A stretch of DNA of 64,000 nucleotides from an uncultured Deefgea sp. GTDB taxonomy: Bacteria > Pseudomonadota > Gammaproteobacteria > Burkholderiales > Chitinibacteraceae. The position numbers and the translations under genes are program-made. This document shows positions 45,679-54,654 of this stretch, in pieces. The notes under the pieces were generated by a model. It was not told where the DNA came from. It saw nothing but the letters and a program-made list of their open reading frames with translations, and made no database searches. The stretch's first letter is position 1, and the number at the start of each line of letters is the position of its first letter. The DNA lies in the NCBI RefSeq assembly GCF_947072475.1, contig NZ_CAMTIA010000011.1:1-64000 (forward strand), given 5' to 3'.

Positions 45679-47800
45679 TGGCTTGCTCTTGTGCGGCTTG
45701 TTCGGTGCGAAGACGTAATTCAATCAGCGTGTGGATTGAGTGTGCGTCTGGCTCGATTTCCAATTGCGCCCAATATTGCCCGAGTAAATTGGCACCAATT
45801 TGCTGGGCAATGCCCTTGGCGCTGTGGGCGTGGCGTATTGCATCGTGTTTGGCGTGTTGCTCGATCGCCGTTTGGTATTCGGTTTCAAGTGCTTTGAGTC
45901 GCAGTAGACCTTTGTGACACAGGCTCCAAAATCGTTGCGCAGAAAAACCAAGCCGCAGCATCGCAGTGGGCGCATCAAGTAGGCATAAGTCGCTGGCTTT
46001 GGCTTGATCGTCAATAAAATGGCCATTGAGTAAGCCAATGATGTCGTCGATTTTGAATGGTTTTCTGAGATGGCCACTAAAAGCGGCAAAGTCTGGCGAT
46101 TGTTGCAGCTCACTTAATGGACTGGCAGACACCAGATAAATCGGCTTGAGCCAACCCTGTTCGCGTAAAAGGCGGGCGGCGGTCATGCCATTCATTTCTG
46201 GCATTTGGTAGTCCATGATGATGTCGTCAATGTCAGGGTGCAGCGCGACCTGCTGTAATCCGGCTTTGCCGTTGGCCGCTTCCACTGTACGAGCACCAAA
46301 GTCATGCAAGATTTCACAGATCATTTCACGATTAACCGCTTGGTCTTCAACGACTAAGATCAGTCGATTGGCCAGTGAGCGCCCATCTAGCCTGATTTTG
46401 CTGGGGACTGGCTCGGGGGTCGGCGCTAAAAGTGCGGCAATCATTTGCGCTTTCACGCTAACAATAAACTCACTACCTTGGCCAATTCGGCTGGTAAAGC
46501 GAATATTGCCTTGCATCAAACTGGCAAAATCATGGCTAAGTGCCAGACCGAGGCCTGTTCCGCCCGCCAGCTGCCCAGATTCACTTTGCTCAAAGGGTAA
46601 GAAAATCCGCGTTTGATCGGCGGTTTTAATGCCACAGCCGGTGTCTTTGACTGCGGCACTCAGTTGATAGCCTTGCGGCAATTGTTGCCCATAAAAATGA
46701 ACTGTAATTGATCCTGAGTCGGTAAATTTAAGTGAGTTACCAATTAAATTAATTAAAATTTGCCGAAATTTACCCGCATCTAGACTGAGGTTATTGGCTA
46801 AATCATCGGCCAAGGTGATGCTAAATTGAATTGATTTGGCATTCGCCATCATTTCAAACATCGTTTCTAGCTCTTGTTTGAGCTGCTTTAAGTTGAGCGC
46901 TTCATTGAGCAGACAGAGTTTATTTTGTTCTGATTTAGAAAAATCCAGCACATTATTTAATAGGCTTAATAAATGCGCGCCACTATTGGCGATATAGCCG
47001 ATTTCTTTTAGATCCTCTGCGGCAATATTTTTTTTGCGTGAGAGGCGGTCGGTATAGCCAAGAATCGAAGTGAGTGGGGTGCGAATTTCATGGCTAATGT
47101 GTGCTAAGAATTGGCTTTTAGCGGCATTGGCCACATCGGCTTGTTGCCGCGCCTCTTGTAAAGAGTGCGCTGTTTCGGCTAGTTGTTTACGGCTTTGCTC
47201 AGAGCGCCATAGCGCATAAACGCCCAGTGAAGCGCTAATAATCAGCAATAACACTTGAATCGCCGCCAAAATAATGCGCAATTCGCTCCAGTGCGCAATA
47301 TTTTGCTGATATTTCGCCATGGCCCGCGTATCTTGCGTGCGCGCTTCTTGAATCAAATCGTTCACGGCAGTATGTTGGGCCAAGGTTTGCGCTTGAAATG
47401 CTTTCCATGCGCTCGGACTGATGGTGTCTTGCTCGAGTAGTTTCGCGCCGTTATCAATATAGGTTTTTAGCGGGTTGATATAGCGATGCTGTAAAGGGGC
47501 GTTGCTAAAAAAAGCGGAGTTTTCAACTTCATTTTTGTCGATGCTATCAATTCGGCTGTAGTAAATATCAAAACGTAGCCGAATATCATCTAATTGCGCT
47601 TTGTTGCCATGCTCTACGGCTTCGCGTAAACGTTGGTATTCATTATTGAGTTGAAAAAACTGCCTAAGCTGATTGTCTAAACCCAATTGATTGGTACGAC
47701 TCAGTTCTTGCTTTTGTTTTAATTCAAAGTGCACCATCAAGCTAAAATTAGCCAGTAAGACGAGACAAATTAAACTTAAGATAATGCGAAATCGGGTCAT
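45668..47800 (-). CDS. Hybrid sensor histidine kinase with receiver and HPt domains
   Basis: Membrane phosphorelay protein of 710 residues. Membrane segments lie at about 7-24 and 176-197 around a helical periplasmic domain. The kinase core has H237 (AHISHEIRTPL), the ATP-binding N box NLIGNSLKF and GGTGLGLALS. A receiver domain (about 480-595) has its aspartate in IIMDYQMPEMNG. The C-terminal HPt domain has the histidine in RHAHSAKGIA. It follows, by 3 bases, the gene of a periplasmic molybdopterin-fold protein that may be its sensor partner. Confidence 0.92.
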   Translation of the reverse strand: MTRFRIILSLICLVLLANFSLMVHFELKQKQELSRTNQLGLDNQLRQFFQLNNEYQRLREAVEHGNKAQLDDIRLRFDIYYSRIDSIDKNEVENSAFFSNAPLQHRYINPLKTYIDNGAKLLEQDTISPSAWKAFQAQTLAQHTAVNDLIQEARTQDTRAMAKYQQNIAHWSELRIILAAIQVLLLIISASLGVYALWRSEQSRKQLAETAHSLQEARQQADVANAAKSQFLAHISHEIRTPLTSILGYTDRLSRKKNIAAEDLKEIGYIANSGAHLLSLLNNVLDFSKSEQNKLCLLNEALNLKQLKQELETMFEMMANAKSIQFSITLADDLANNLSLDAGKFRQILINLIGNSLKFTDSGSITVHFYGQQLPQGYQLSAAVKDTGCGIKTADQTRIFLPFEQSESGQLAGGTGLGLALSHDFASLMQGNIRFTSRIGQGSEFIVSVKAQMIAALLAPTPEPVPSKIRLDGRSLANRLILVVEDQAVNREMICEILHDFGARTVEAANGKAGLQQVALHPDIDDIIMDYQMPEMNGMTAARLLREQGWLKPIYLVSASPLSELQQSPDFAAFSGHLRKPFKIDDIIGLLNGHFIDDQAKASDLCLLDAPTAMLRLGFSAQRFWSLCHKGLLRLKALETEYQTAIEQHAKHDAIRHAHSAKGIAQQIGANLLGQYWAQLEIEPDAHSIHTLIELRLRTEQAAQEQATKI

Positions 47801-47803
47801 TGA

Positions 47804-48277
47804 TTACTCTGCAACAATGCTGCGTAATTGCCAGCTACAGCGTCGATAATATTCAGTTCGGCGCAGATTTTCATGTTGATGAAATGGATAAATAATAAAC
47901 AGTGGACCTTTATCTCGAATCGACATTTTTTGTCCATTGCGCTTTCTGGCGATAATCACATCATATTGCAGTGCATCGCTCACGGGGATCGAAATGGTGT
48001 AATCATTGAGTGATCTGAGTTTGATATTGCCAGATTGGATGCCGGCGAGTTTTAAAACGTCTCTGAGTAAAGGACCTTCAAAAGTTTGCTCTGTGGGATA
48101 CCATGCTGTTGGCATAGTGAAGATTTGTTGCGTCATCGCCGCCAGCATCGCTTCAGTGAGCTGCACCTCGGATTGTGTGGATTTTCCGGTGATGGTCAGA
48201 ATGATATTCGCATTGATTGTTTGGGCAAAGGCTAAAGTACTGCTCAGAAATAAGCCAAAAAACAGTGTCCATCGCAT
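47804..48277 (-). CDS. Periplasmic molybdopterin-fold protein (COG3915-like)
   Basis: A 157-residue exported protein (signal peptide 1-19, SSTLAFA). It carries the small sulfite-oxidase-like molybdopterin-binding fold: FEGPLLRDVLKLAG, LNDYTISIPVSDAL and MSIRDKGPLFIIYPF. The cysteine that binds molybdenum in true sulfite oxidases is not in this core, so catalysis is doubtful. The ATG at 48277 places the signal peptide correctly; longer starts would hide it. Coupled to the hybrid kinase, it is probably a sensing accessory. Confidence 0.82.
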   Translation of the reverse strand: MRWTLFFGLFLSSTLAFAQTINANIILTITGKSTQSEVQLTEAMLAAMTQQIFTMPTAWYPTEQTFEGPLLRDVLKLAGIQSGNIKLRSLNDYTISIPVSDALQYDVIIARKRNGQKMSIRDKGPLFIIYPFHQHENLRRTEYYRRCSWQLRSIVAE

Positions 48278-48399
48278 TGGGCATCTCGTTGATTTGATTT
48301 GCGCGAATTGTAACGTGAATACGTTGCGGATGTCGTTTTTTGCCGTCGTGGCCATTGGGCTTTATGATGATCGGTATCGATTCCTCGCCCAATAGCATC

Positions 48400-48433
48400 A
48401 TGCCCAACCCCGCATTAGCGCTGGGTTGGGCAT
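48400..48433 (-). other. Hairpin after the gluconate transporter gene
   Basis: ATGCCCAACCC and GGGTTGGGCAT form an 11-bp stem around 12 bases. It lacks a T run, so it may be a message-stabilising hairpin or a weak terminator. Confidence 0.55.
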
Positions 48434-48457
48434 GAATGCGCGATGTGAGTCGCTGGC

Positions 48458-49801
48458 TTACATCATTGAGAACGCAATCATACCGACAACGGCACCGGTG
48501 GTCCCCAAGATGGTTTCCATCACAGACCAAGTTTTCAGTGTTTGCATTTCATTGGCGCCAGTAAACTTACCATAGAGCCAAAAGCCTGAATCGTTCACAT
48601 GGCTCAAGACAATTGAACCACCTGCAATACAGATCGACAAGGCGGCCAATTGAGCGCCTGAATAAGCCAATTGCGACGCTTCAATCACTGGTAACACCAA
48701 ACCAACCGTGGTTAAACACGCCACAGTGGCCGAGCCTTGAATTACACGTACCGCTGCAGAGAGCACAAAGCAAGCAATCGCAATCGGCAAACCCGCGCCA
48801 ATTAAGGCGTCGCCCAAAGCTGGGCCCACACCCGAATCAACCAAGACTTGTTTAAACACACCGCCGGCGCCAGTCACCAGCAAAATGATACCGGCTGGTT
48901 GCAAGGCGGCACTGCACACTTCCATGACTTTTTCTTTGCTCATGCCTCGACGTAATGCCAAGCCGTAGATCGCCAGTAAACAAGCCAATAAAATGGCAGT
49001 GAATGGGTGACCAATTAATTGCAGCCATTGATGCAAAGTGCCGCTGGTATCAATAAAGCGCGCAACGATGGTTTTTAGACCCACCAACAATAGCGGGAAT
49101 AAAATCAGCGCCAAGCTAAAGCCAAATGAGGGCATTTGGTTTTTGCCCAAGGTTGGCTCACTGACGTCATCGGGCAATGGCAAATGCACGTGCTTGCTAA
49201 TAAAGTTACCAAATAGGGGACCGGCGAGCAGCATGCCAGGAATGGCGGCAGCTAAACCGAGCAAAATCATCCAGCCAAAATCAGCTTTCATTTGCGATGC
49301 TAAAAGCATTGCCGTTGGGCCTGGCAATAAGAAGGCTGCAGAACCGGCAACCCCAGCAAACAGTGGAATCGCCAAACGAACCACATTGCCGCCAGTACGG
49401 CGCGCCACAGCAAACACCACGCCAATCAATAACACAATCGCTACGTCAAAAAACAGCGGCAAAGTACAAATCAAACCGGCAATACCCAGGGCATAGTTGG
49501 CACGGCTATGGCCAAACTTGTCGAGTAATTTAACCGCGATTTGGTCCAAAGCACCGGTTTCATGCAAGATCTTGCCGAACATCGCGCCCAAGGCGACCAC
49601 AATCGCTAAGAACCCGAGCGTTCCGCCCATCCCTTTTTGCATGGTATCGGCGATTTGATCGACCGGCATGCCAGAGAAAATACCGGCACCGATGGAAACA
49701 ATCATCAAGGCAACAAAGGCGTGCATCCGGGCTTTCATCACTAAGAACAGCAAAAGTAGCACTGAGCCCAGCGAGGTAAATATGAGTGTAAACGTATCCA
49801 T
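48458..49801 (-). CDS. gntT: Gluconate:H+ symporter, GntP family
   Basis: Inner-membrane gluconate importer of 447 residues with about 12-13 hydrophobic segments. Family blocks are GGTLGFLAIVVALGAMFGKILHETG, LPLFFDVAIVLLIG, GGVFKQVLVDSGVG and the end HVNDSGFWLYGKF. It lies 2 bases after gntK on the same strand, so uptake and phosphorylation are made together. The symbol gntT is used for the family; GntP and GntU are close relatives. Confidence 0.9.
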   Translation of the reverse strand: MDTFTLIFTSLGSVLLLLFLVMKARMHAFVALMIVSIGAGIFSGMPVDQIADTMQKGMGGTLGFLAIVVALGAMFGKILHETGALDQIAVKLLDKFGHSRANYALGIAGLICTLPLFFDVAIVLLIGVVFAVARRTGGNVVRLAIPLFAGVAGSAAFLLPGPTAMLLASQMKADFGWMILLGLAAAIPGMLLAGPLFGNFISKHVHLPLPDDVSEPTLGKNQMPSFGFSLALILFPLLLVGLKTIVARFIDTSGTLHQWLQLIGHPFTAILLACLLAIYGLALRRGMSKEKVMEVCSAALQPAGIILLVTGAGGVFKQVLVDSGVGPALGDALIGAGLPIAIACFVLSAAVRVIQGSATVACLTTVGLVLPVIEASQLAYSGAQLAALSICIAGGSIVLSHVNDSGFWLYGKFTGANEMQTLKTWSVMETILGTTGAVVGMIAFSMM

Positions 49802-49803
49802 GA

Positions 49804-50319
49804 TTACTCCTGTGCCACGATGGCTTGATGAGCCGCAGCAATTACGGCTTCGAGTGGCGGTGTGATATCAATCACGATGACATCGCTTTCGTCGGCGCTG
49901 GGTACTTCTAGCGTGGCAAATTGCGAGGCTAACATGCCGCTCTTTTGGAAGTGACCTTGACGCGCAATCAAACGTTGTTCGATCAATTCGTAATCACCTT
50001 TTAAAAAGATGAAAGAGAGATTGGGATTACCTTGGCGCAAACGATCACGGTAAGACTTTTTGAGTGCCGAGCAAACAATCAACGACACTGGATTGGTGCG
50101 TTGCATGGCAAAAGCGGCATCATTGACAGCACCCAACCAAGGTGCACGATCGTCGTCATTGAGCGGCTGGCCAGAAGCCATTTTTTCGATATTGGCGCGT
50201 GGGTGCAAAAAATCACCGTCTAAAAATGCGGCGTTAAGATCTTTTGCGAGTTGATTGGCGACCGCCGTTTTACCACAGCCTGAAACACCCATCAAAACGT
50301 AAACTTTTGTACTTGTCAT
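49804..50319 (-). CDS. gntK: Gluconokinase
   Basis: Phosphorylates gluconate to 6-phosphogluconate for the Entner-Doudoroff or pentose phosphate route. The 171-residue protein has a P-loop GVSGCGKT at 11-18, the substrate region FLDGDFLHPRANIEKM and LNDDDRAPWL, and CSALKKSYRDRLR, all standard. Tandem GntR-type operators lie 29 bases upstream of the start. Confidence 0.96.
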   Translation of the reverse strand: MTSTKVYVLMGVSGCGKTAVANQLAKDLNAAFLDGDFLHPRANIEKMASGQPLNDDDRAPWLGAVNDAAFAMQRTNPVSLIVCSALKKSYRDRLRQGNPNLSFIFLKGDYELIEQRLIARQGHFQKSGMLASQFATLEVPSADESDVIVIDITPPLEAVIAAAHQAIVAQE

Positions 50320-50347
50320 TTTTCGACTCCAATCGAAATATTTGAAG

Positions 50348-50377
50348 ATGTTACTGGTAACATGTTTTCGGTAACAT
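50348..50377 (-). promoter_or_regulatory. Tandem GntR operators before gntK
   Basis: ATGTTACTGGTAACAT (50348-50363) is a perfect-armed palindrome; ATGTTTTCGGTAACAT (50362-50377) overlaps it by two bases. Both match the E. coli GntR operator (ATGTTACCGATAACAT). They lie just before gntK, with gntR itself upstream, so gluconate should induce gntK-gntT by releasing GntR. Confidence 0.85.
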
Positions 50378-50451
50378 CTTGCCTTTATTTTTATCTTCGC
50401 TCAAGTGTTGACGGGGCTTTAAGGGCTGTTTTGACCTAGGGATTACACTTA

Positions 50452-50476
50452 CGTAGTCGAGTGAATATTTACTACG
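50452..50476. promoter_or_regulatory. CGTAGT-N13-ACTACG inverted repeat upstream of gntK
   Basis: Perfect 6-bp arms around 13 bases, 133 bases upstream of the gntK start codon. It is one base longer in the centre than the sites at 13478 and 22016. Confidence 0.45.
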
Positions 50477-50543
50477 CAATGTATGTGCATCGGCGCTAGT
50501 AAGCTAAAGGCTTACAAGTCAATACGTTAGGTGGGTATCTGAG

Positions 50544-51569
50544 CTATACGTTTGATTTGGCGTGTTTTAAAATACTGGCACCCAGAAAAAGATCAAAACC
50601 AAGATCCAGAGTACGTTCAGGATAATGCTGACCGTTGATGCGGCCAATGAGGCGCTCGGCGGCATGTCGACCAATGGCTTCGCGTGGGGTCACGATGCTG
50701 GCCAGCTGGGGTTTGAGTGCCAAGCCAATATCCAGCTGGTTTACACCAGCAATGCCAATCTCTTCTGGAATACGCCGGCCCATGCTTTGCAATTCCAGTA
50801 GTGCACCGGCGGCAATGTCATCATTGGTACAAAAAACGCCATCCAGATCAGGCACTTCGAGTAAGGCTTGGCGAATTAAGCGGGCGCCTAAAGTAAAGCT
50901 TGATGATTCGCTGGTTTGGATGGTGTGTGGCTGTAATTGCTGCGCGGTCATGGCTTGGCCATAACCGGCATTACGCTGCTGAGTGCGGGTATCCATACGT
51001 GCAGCTAAATACACGATACGCCGGTAACCGTGCGCCAGCATTGCCTCGGTCATGGCTTTGGCGGCCACCGCGTGATCTAGGCCAACGGCTAAATCAATGG
51101 GCTGAGCGGGTAAATCCATGATTTCCACCACTGGAATCGCAGCCACTTCCAGCATTTTGCGGGTTCGCGCCGTGTGATTGGATTCCGATAAAATTAAGCC
51201 ATCAATATGAAACGACAGTAATTGCTCGATTTGTTGTTCTTCACGCTCGGGCTCGTAACCATAATGGCCGTATAAAGTGTGATAGCCCGCCGGTGTGCTG
51301 ACTTGTTCAATGCCATGGGCAACGGCAGAAAACACCTGATTGGACATCGAAGGCAATAGCACGCCAATCGCTCGGCTGCGCGAGTTCGACAGCATCGCCG
51401 GAACGCGACTCGGAATATAGCCTAACGTTTGCATGGCTTGCGCGATTCGTGCAGCCGTGAGTGGGGCGACTTGCTCAGGAGAGCGCAAGTAGCGGCTAAT
51501 GGTCATTTTGGAGGTGTTGACTAAATCGGCAACGTCTTGCAGTGAAGGGCGGCGTGGCTTGTCGTTCAT
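50544..51569 (-). CDS. gntR: Gluconate operon repressor, LacI family
   Basis: LacI-type repressor of 341 residues. The N-terminal helix-turn-helix is SLQDVADLVNTSKMTISRYL, the hinge region PSRVPAMLSNSRS, and the effector domain begins AIGVLLPSMSNQVF. The ATG at 51569 overlaps the moeB stop (ATGA), so it is translationally coupled to moeB. The gntK operators next door give its role. A longer frame exists but would start inside moeB. Confidence 0.92.
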   Translation of the reverse strand: MNDKPRRPSLQDVADLVNTSKMTISRYLRSPEQVAPLTAARIAQAMQTLGYIPSRVPAMLSNSRSRAIGVLLPSMSNQVFSAVAHGIEQVSTPAGYHTLYGHYGYEPEREEQQIEQLLSFHIDGLILSESNHTARTRKMLEVAAIPVVEIMDLPAQPIDLAVGLDHAVAAKAMTEAMLAHGYRRIVYLAARMDTRTQQRNAGYGQAMTAQQLQPHTIQTSESSSFTLGARLIRQALLEVPDLDGVFCTNDDIAAGALLELQSMGRRIPEEIGIAGVNQLDIGLALKPQLASIVTPREAIGRHAAERLIGRINGQHYPERTLDLGFDLFLGASILKHAKSNV

Positions 51570-52354
51570 GCTTGAGTACCGCACACTGGGCAGAGCGGAT
51601 CTTGTTTGTATTTCATTTCGCGCCAGCGAGCGGTGCGGGCATCATACAGTTGCAAACGGCCAATCAAGGTTTCACCTAGCCCCATTAAGACTTTAAGCGT
51701 TTCGGCGGCTTGTGCGGCACCGATAATCCCCACCAGCGGGGCAAAGACGCCAAAGGTGGCGCAAGGGCCATCATTGGCTTCGCCTTCTTCACCAAACAAA
51801 CAGTGATAACACGGCGCGCCATCGATTCGCGCATCAAATACCGTGAGTTGCCCATCAAAACGCACCGCCGCACCCGACACCAAGGGCGTTTTGCTGGCGA
51901 CACAGGCGCGATTAATCGCGTGGCGGGTGGCAAAATTATCGCAGCAATCCACGACAATATCTGCGGCAGAGACTAATTCAAGTAAGCGCTGGCTACTGGC
52001 GCGCTCGTTGAGCGCAATAATGCGAATTTGGCTATTGAGGGCTTCGAGGGTTTGCTTGGCCGAGAGGGCTTTATTTTGGCCAACACGATCTTCGCTATGG
52101 ACGATTTGCCGTTGCAAATTGCTCAAATCGATGTGATCGTCGTCGACAATGGTGAGTGTGCCTATGCCGGCGCTGGCCAAATACAGTGTCACTGGCGAGC
52201 CTAAGCCGCCAGCGCCAATCACTAAGACATGCGCTTGGCTGAGCGCGGTTTGTCCTTCAATGCCGATCTCATCGAGCAAAATATGGCGGCTATAGCGCAG
52301 TAGGGCGTTGTCGTCGAGATCGATTTGGGCGCTACGAGTCGGGCAAAAAGTCAT
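51566..52354 (-). CDS. moeB: Sulfur-carrier adenylyltransferase MoeB/ThiF
   Basis: Adenylates the C-terminal glycine of MoaD (molybdopterin synthesis) or ThiS (thiamine). The 262-residue protein has the ATP loop GAGGLGSPV near 49-57, the DDDHIDLSNLQRQ block, the zinc cysteines CYHC and CPVC, and the conserved cysteine in DGPCATFGVFAPLVG. Which carrier it serves is not clear without its partner; none is adjacent. Confidence 0.9.
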   Translation of the reverse strand: MTFCPTRSAQIDLDDNALLRYSRHILLDEIGIEGQTALSQAHVLVIGAGGLGSPVTLYLASAGIGTLTIVDDDHIDLSNLQRQIVHSEDRVGQNKALSAKQTLEALNSQIRIIALNERASSQRLLELVSAADIVVDCCDNFATRHAINRACVASKTPLVSGAAVRFDGQLTVFDARIDGAPCYHCLFGEEGEANDGPCATFGVFAPLVGIIGAAQAAETLKVLMGLGETLIGRLQLYDARTARWREMKYKQDPLCPVCGTQA

Positions 52355-52470
52355 GGCAGCAGCGGATAGAGGAGTAAGCGCCGATTATAGCGCGTCACGT
52401 TCTATTCGGGATTATTGCGGTAATAGTTTGTGTAACGTAGTTTCAGCTGGCTGTCAGCGCGGAGATATCT

Positions 52471-52869
52471 TTAAAGGTAACGCCGTAGCTCTTCGGGTGT
52501 ATCGTCATGATCGCCATGTGGGTGTTTTTCCCAAACATGGATATAAATTTGTGGCGATTTTAAATTGTGCTCTGGCATGGCCAGATTATCGCGTTGAACG
52601 GTTTCGCTGTAATGCACCAATTCGCGTTTAATTTTTTGCCAAAAGTGCGTGTCTAGCTCAAATCCGGCATTTTGCAGTTGTTGCTCAATATCCAGCAGGG
52701 CATAGTCGCGCAGCGAGTAGCGAATGGTGATTTTGTGTTCTGCCGGGAACGCTTGCGCTTGAATGCCATTGAGTTGCGCCAAAAAGCGCGCTGCAGCGCT
52801 GGCTTGCTCGATTGCGCTGGGATTAAAAACAATATCGTGTTGAATGCAATCTTCGAGTAGCTTGGGCAT
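52471..52869 (-). CDS. Conserved protein with a possible ferredoxin-like (HMA-like) domain
   Basis: I do not recognise a named family. The 132-residue soluble protein has, at about 20-75, the beta-alpha-beta pattern of heavy-metal-associated domains (ARFLAQLNGIQAQAF, then KITIRYSLRDYALLDIEQQL), but no CxxC metal motif. The second half is polar and ends in a His/Asp-rich stretch (EKHPHGDHDDTPEEL) that could bind metal. It stands alone between moeB and the mltD terminator. Confidence 0.72.
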   Translation of the reverse strand: MPKLLEDCIQHDIVFNPSAIEQASAAARFLAQLNGIQAQAFPAEHKITIRYSLRDYALLDIEQQLQNAGFELDTHFWQKIKRELVHYSETVQRDNLAMPEHNLKSPQIYIHVWEKHPHGDHDDTPEELRRYL

Positions 52870-52944
52870 GATCTAGCCTCTTAATAAGAGATATCACCCA
52901 AATAGATTAAGCTTTTCTTGGCGCGATTGCACTGATTTATGTGC

Positions 52945-52984
52945 AAAAAAAAACACCTTCTGGATCCATCGCAGAAGGTGTTTT
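52945..52984 (-). terminator. Intrinsic terminator of mltD
   Basis: Minus strand: AACACCTTCTG, 9-base loop, CAGAAGGTGTT and T8. The stem is perfect and lies 16 bases past the stop. Confidence 0.93.
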
Positions 52985-52999
52985 GCGTTTCTTTGGGGT

Positions 53000-54571
53000 T
53001 TAGCGGCTGGCTTGCGATAGCACGACTTTCATGCCGGGGACTAAATTTTGCCGATTCCATTTTTTGAGATCCGCTAGCTCAACGTCAAATTTACGCGCAA
53101 TCGAGCTATAGGTATCACCGCGCTGAGCGACGTATTTGCTCGGTGATTTGGCCGCCAGCGTAGTTTGCTGGCGTTGCACCAGCAAGGCATCGCCGATGGC
53201 AATATGGTTGGTTTTTTGTCCATTGAGCGATTTTAATTGCGCCAAACTTAAGCCATAGCGGTTGGCGATATTAAATAAAGTATCGCCTTTGGCGACTTTA
53301 TGTTCGGTGGTTTTACTGTTTTTGGCTAACACCGGTTGCGCTTTGGGCTGGTCATTGGCGCCGGTATCAATCGCGTCGGATTCGCGATTTTTATGTAGCG
53401 CCGCCAAGGTTTGTCGCTCGGAAATATCCAGCCCTGCAAGACGTGGCACTAAAATCGTTTGACCCCGCGCCATGTTTTCTTTGCTGGCAATGTCATTCAT
53501 ATCGCGTAATTCGGCGGCGGCAATGCCAAAGGTGGTGGCCAAATCTTCAAAGCGTTCACCGGTTTTGGTGACGTAAGGCTGCCAATTGAGCAGTGGCTCG
53601 GTGTATTGCGCTAAGTTGCGCTCAAAGATGGCTTTATTGGCAATCGGTAAAACTAATTGTCGGTCGTCTTTGTGGGCAATCACTGGGCGGATAAACCCAG
53701 GATTGAGGCGCAGCAATTCATCCACGCTAATTTCGGCCAATTGCGCAGCAATGGACACATCCATGTGCTTGCCCGGTTGCAAAGTGGTGAAATAGGCTTG
53801 ATTGGCCATCGGCTTGAGTTCAACGCCATAAGCGGCTGGGTCGGCAATAATATTGCGGATGGCGAGTAATTTGGGCACGTAGTTACGGGTTTCGTCGGGC
53901 ATTCTTAAATCGCTATAGCCCGCGCTCAGGCCCGCAGCTTGATTGCGATCGACTGCGCGGCGAACGGCATTTTCACCCCAGTTATACGATGCCAGTGCCA
54001 GTTGCCAATCATCAAATAGGCCGTGAATTTCTTGTAAATAAGAAAGTGCCGCGCCAGTTGCCGCTACCACGTCACGACGGCCGTCATACCACCAAGTGCG
54101 CTCAAGACCATAACGCTTACCCGTGGCAGGAATAAATTGCCACATGCCAGCCGCTTGCGCCGAAGACAGCGCTTTAGGGTTGTAGGCCGATTCGATCATG
54201 GGTAAGAGCGCCATTTCCATCGGCATGCCGCGCTTTTCGACTTCTTCGACCACAAAGTGTAAATACGGGGTACTGCGGCTAATAATGCGATTGAGGTAGT
54301 CAGGTCGGCTGGCGTAGTAGTTTTCCCACTTTGTGACTAAGGGGCTGTCAATATCGGGGATGGCAAAACCTTTACGAACGCGGACCCAAATATCGGTTTC
54401 AGCTGGAATGACCTGATTATTAAATAAAGCCTGCATCACGCGTTGTGTATCGGCGCTGATCGGTGCTGTTGGCTGGTTGAGCGTGTAATCAAAGCGAGTA
54501 TTGGGATCGGCTGCAAGCAGCGGCGTGGCTAAAAAAGCGCTCAGGATGAGCGCAGGTAGTCGCAGCAGCAT
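53000..54571 (-). CDS. mltD: Membrane-bound lytic murein transglycosylase D
   Basis: Cleaves peptidoglycan glycan strands, giving anhydromuropeptides. The 523-residue protein has a signal peptide (1-20), an SLT catalytic domain (about 100-230) with the glutamate in LLPMIESAYNPKALS and AAGMWQFIPATGKRYGL, and LysM repeats toward the C terminus (HKVAKGDTLFNIANRYGL near 425 and YVAQRGDTYSSIARKFDV near 480, with a weaker one near 340). No lipobox cysteine is seen at the cleavage site, unlike E. coli MltD. Confidence 0.92.
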   Translation of the reverse strand: MLLRLPALILSAFLATPLLAADPNTRFDYTLNQPTAPISADTQRVMQALFNNQVIPAETDIWVRVRKGFAIPDIDSPLVTKWENYYASRPDYLNRIISRSTPYLHFVVEEVEKRGMPMEMALLPMIESAYNPKALSSAQAAGMWQFIPATGKRYGLERTWWYDGRRDVVAATGAALSYLQEIHGLFDDWQLALASYNWGENAVRRAVDRNQAAGLSAGYSDLRMPDETRNYVPKLLAIRNIIADPAAYGVELKPMANQAYFTTLQPGKHMDVSIAAQLAEISVDELLRLNPGFIRPVIAHKDDRQLVLPIANKAIFERNLAQYTEPLLNWQPYVTKTGERFEDLATTFGIAAAELRDMNDIASKENMARGQTILVPRLAGLDISERQTLAALHKNRESDAIDTGANDQPKAQPVLAKNSKTTEHKVAKGDTLFNIANRYGLSLAQLKSLNGQKTNHIAIGDALLVQRQQTTLAAKSPSKYVAQRGDTYSSIARKFDVELADLKKWNRQNLVPGMKVVLSQASR

Positions 54572-54654
54572 AAGCTGAGCCCCAAAGTAAATGAATGAGC
54601 CGATACTAATGTCGGCTTTCCTGCTGTGTCAACGAGTTAACGGCTTAAATTGGA

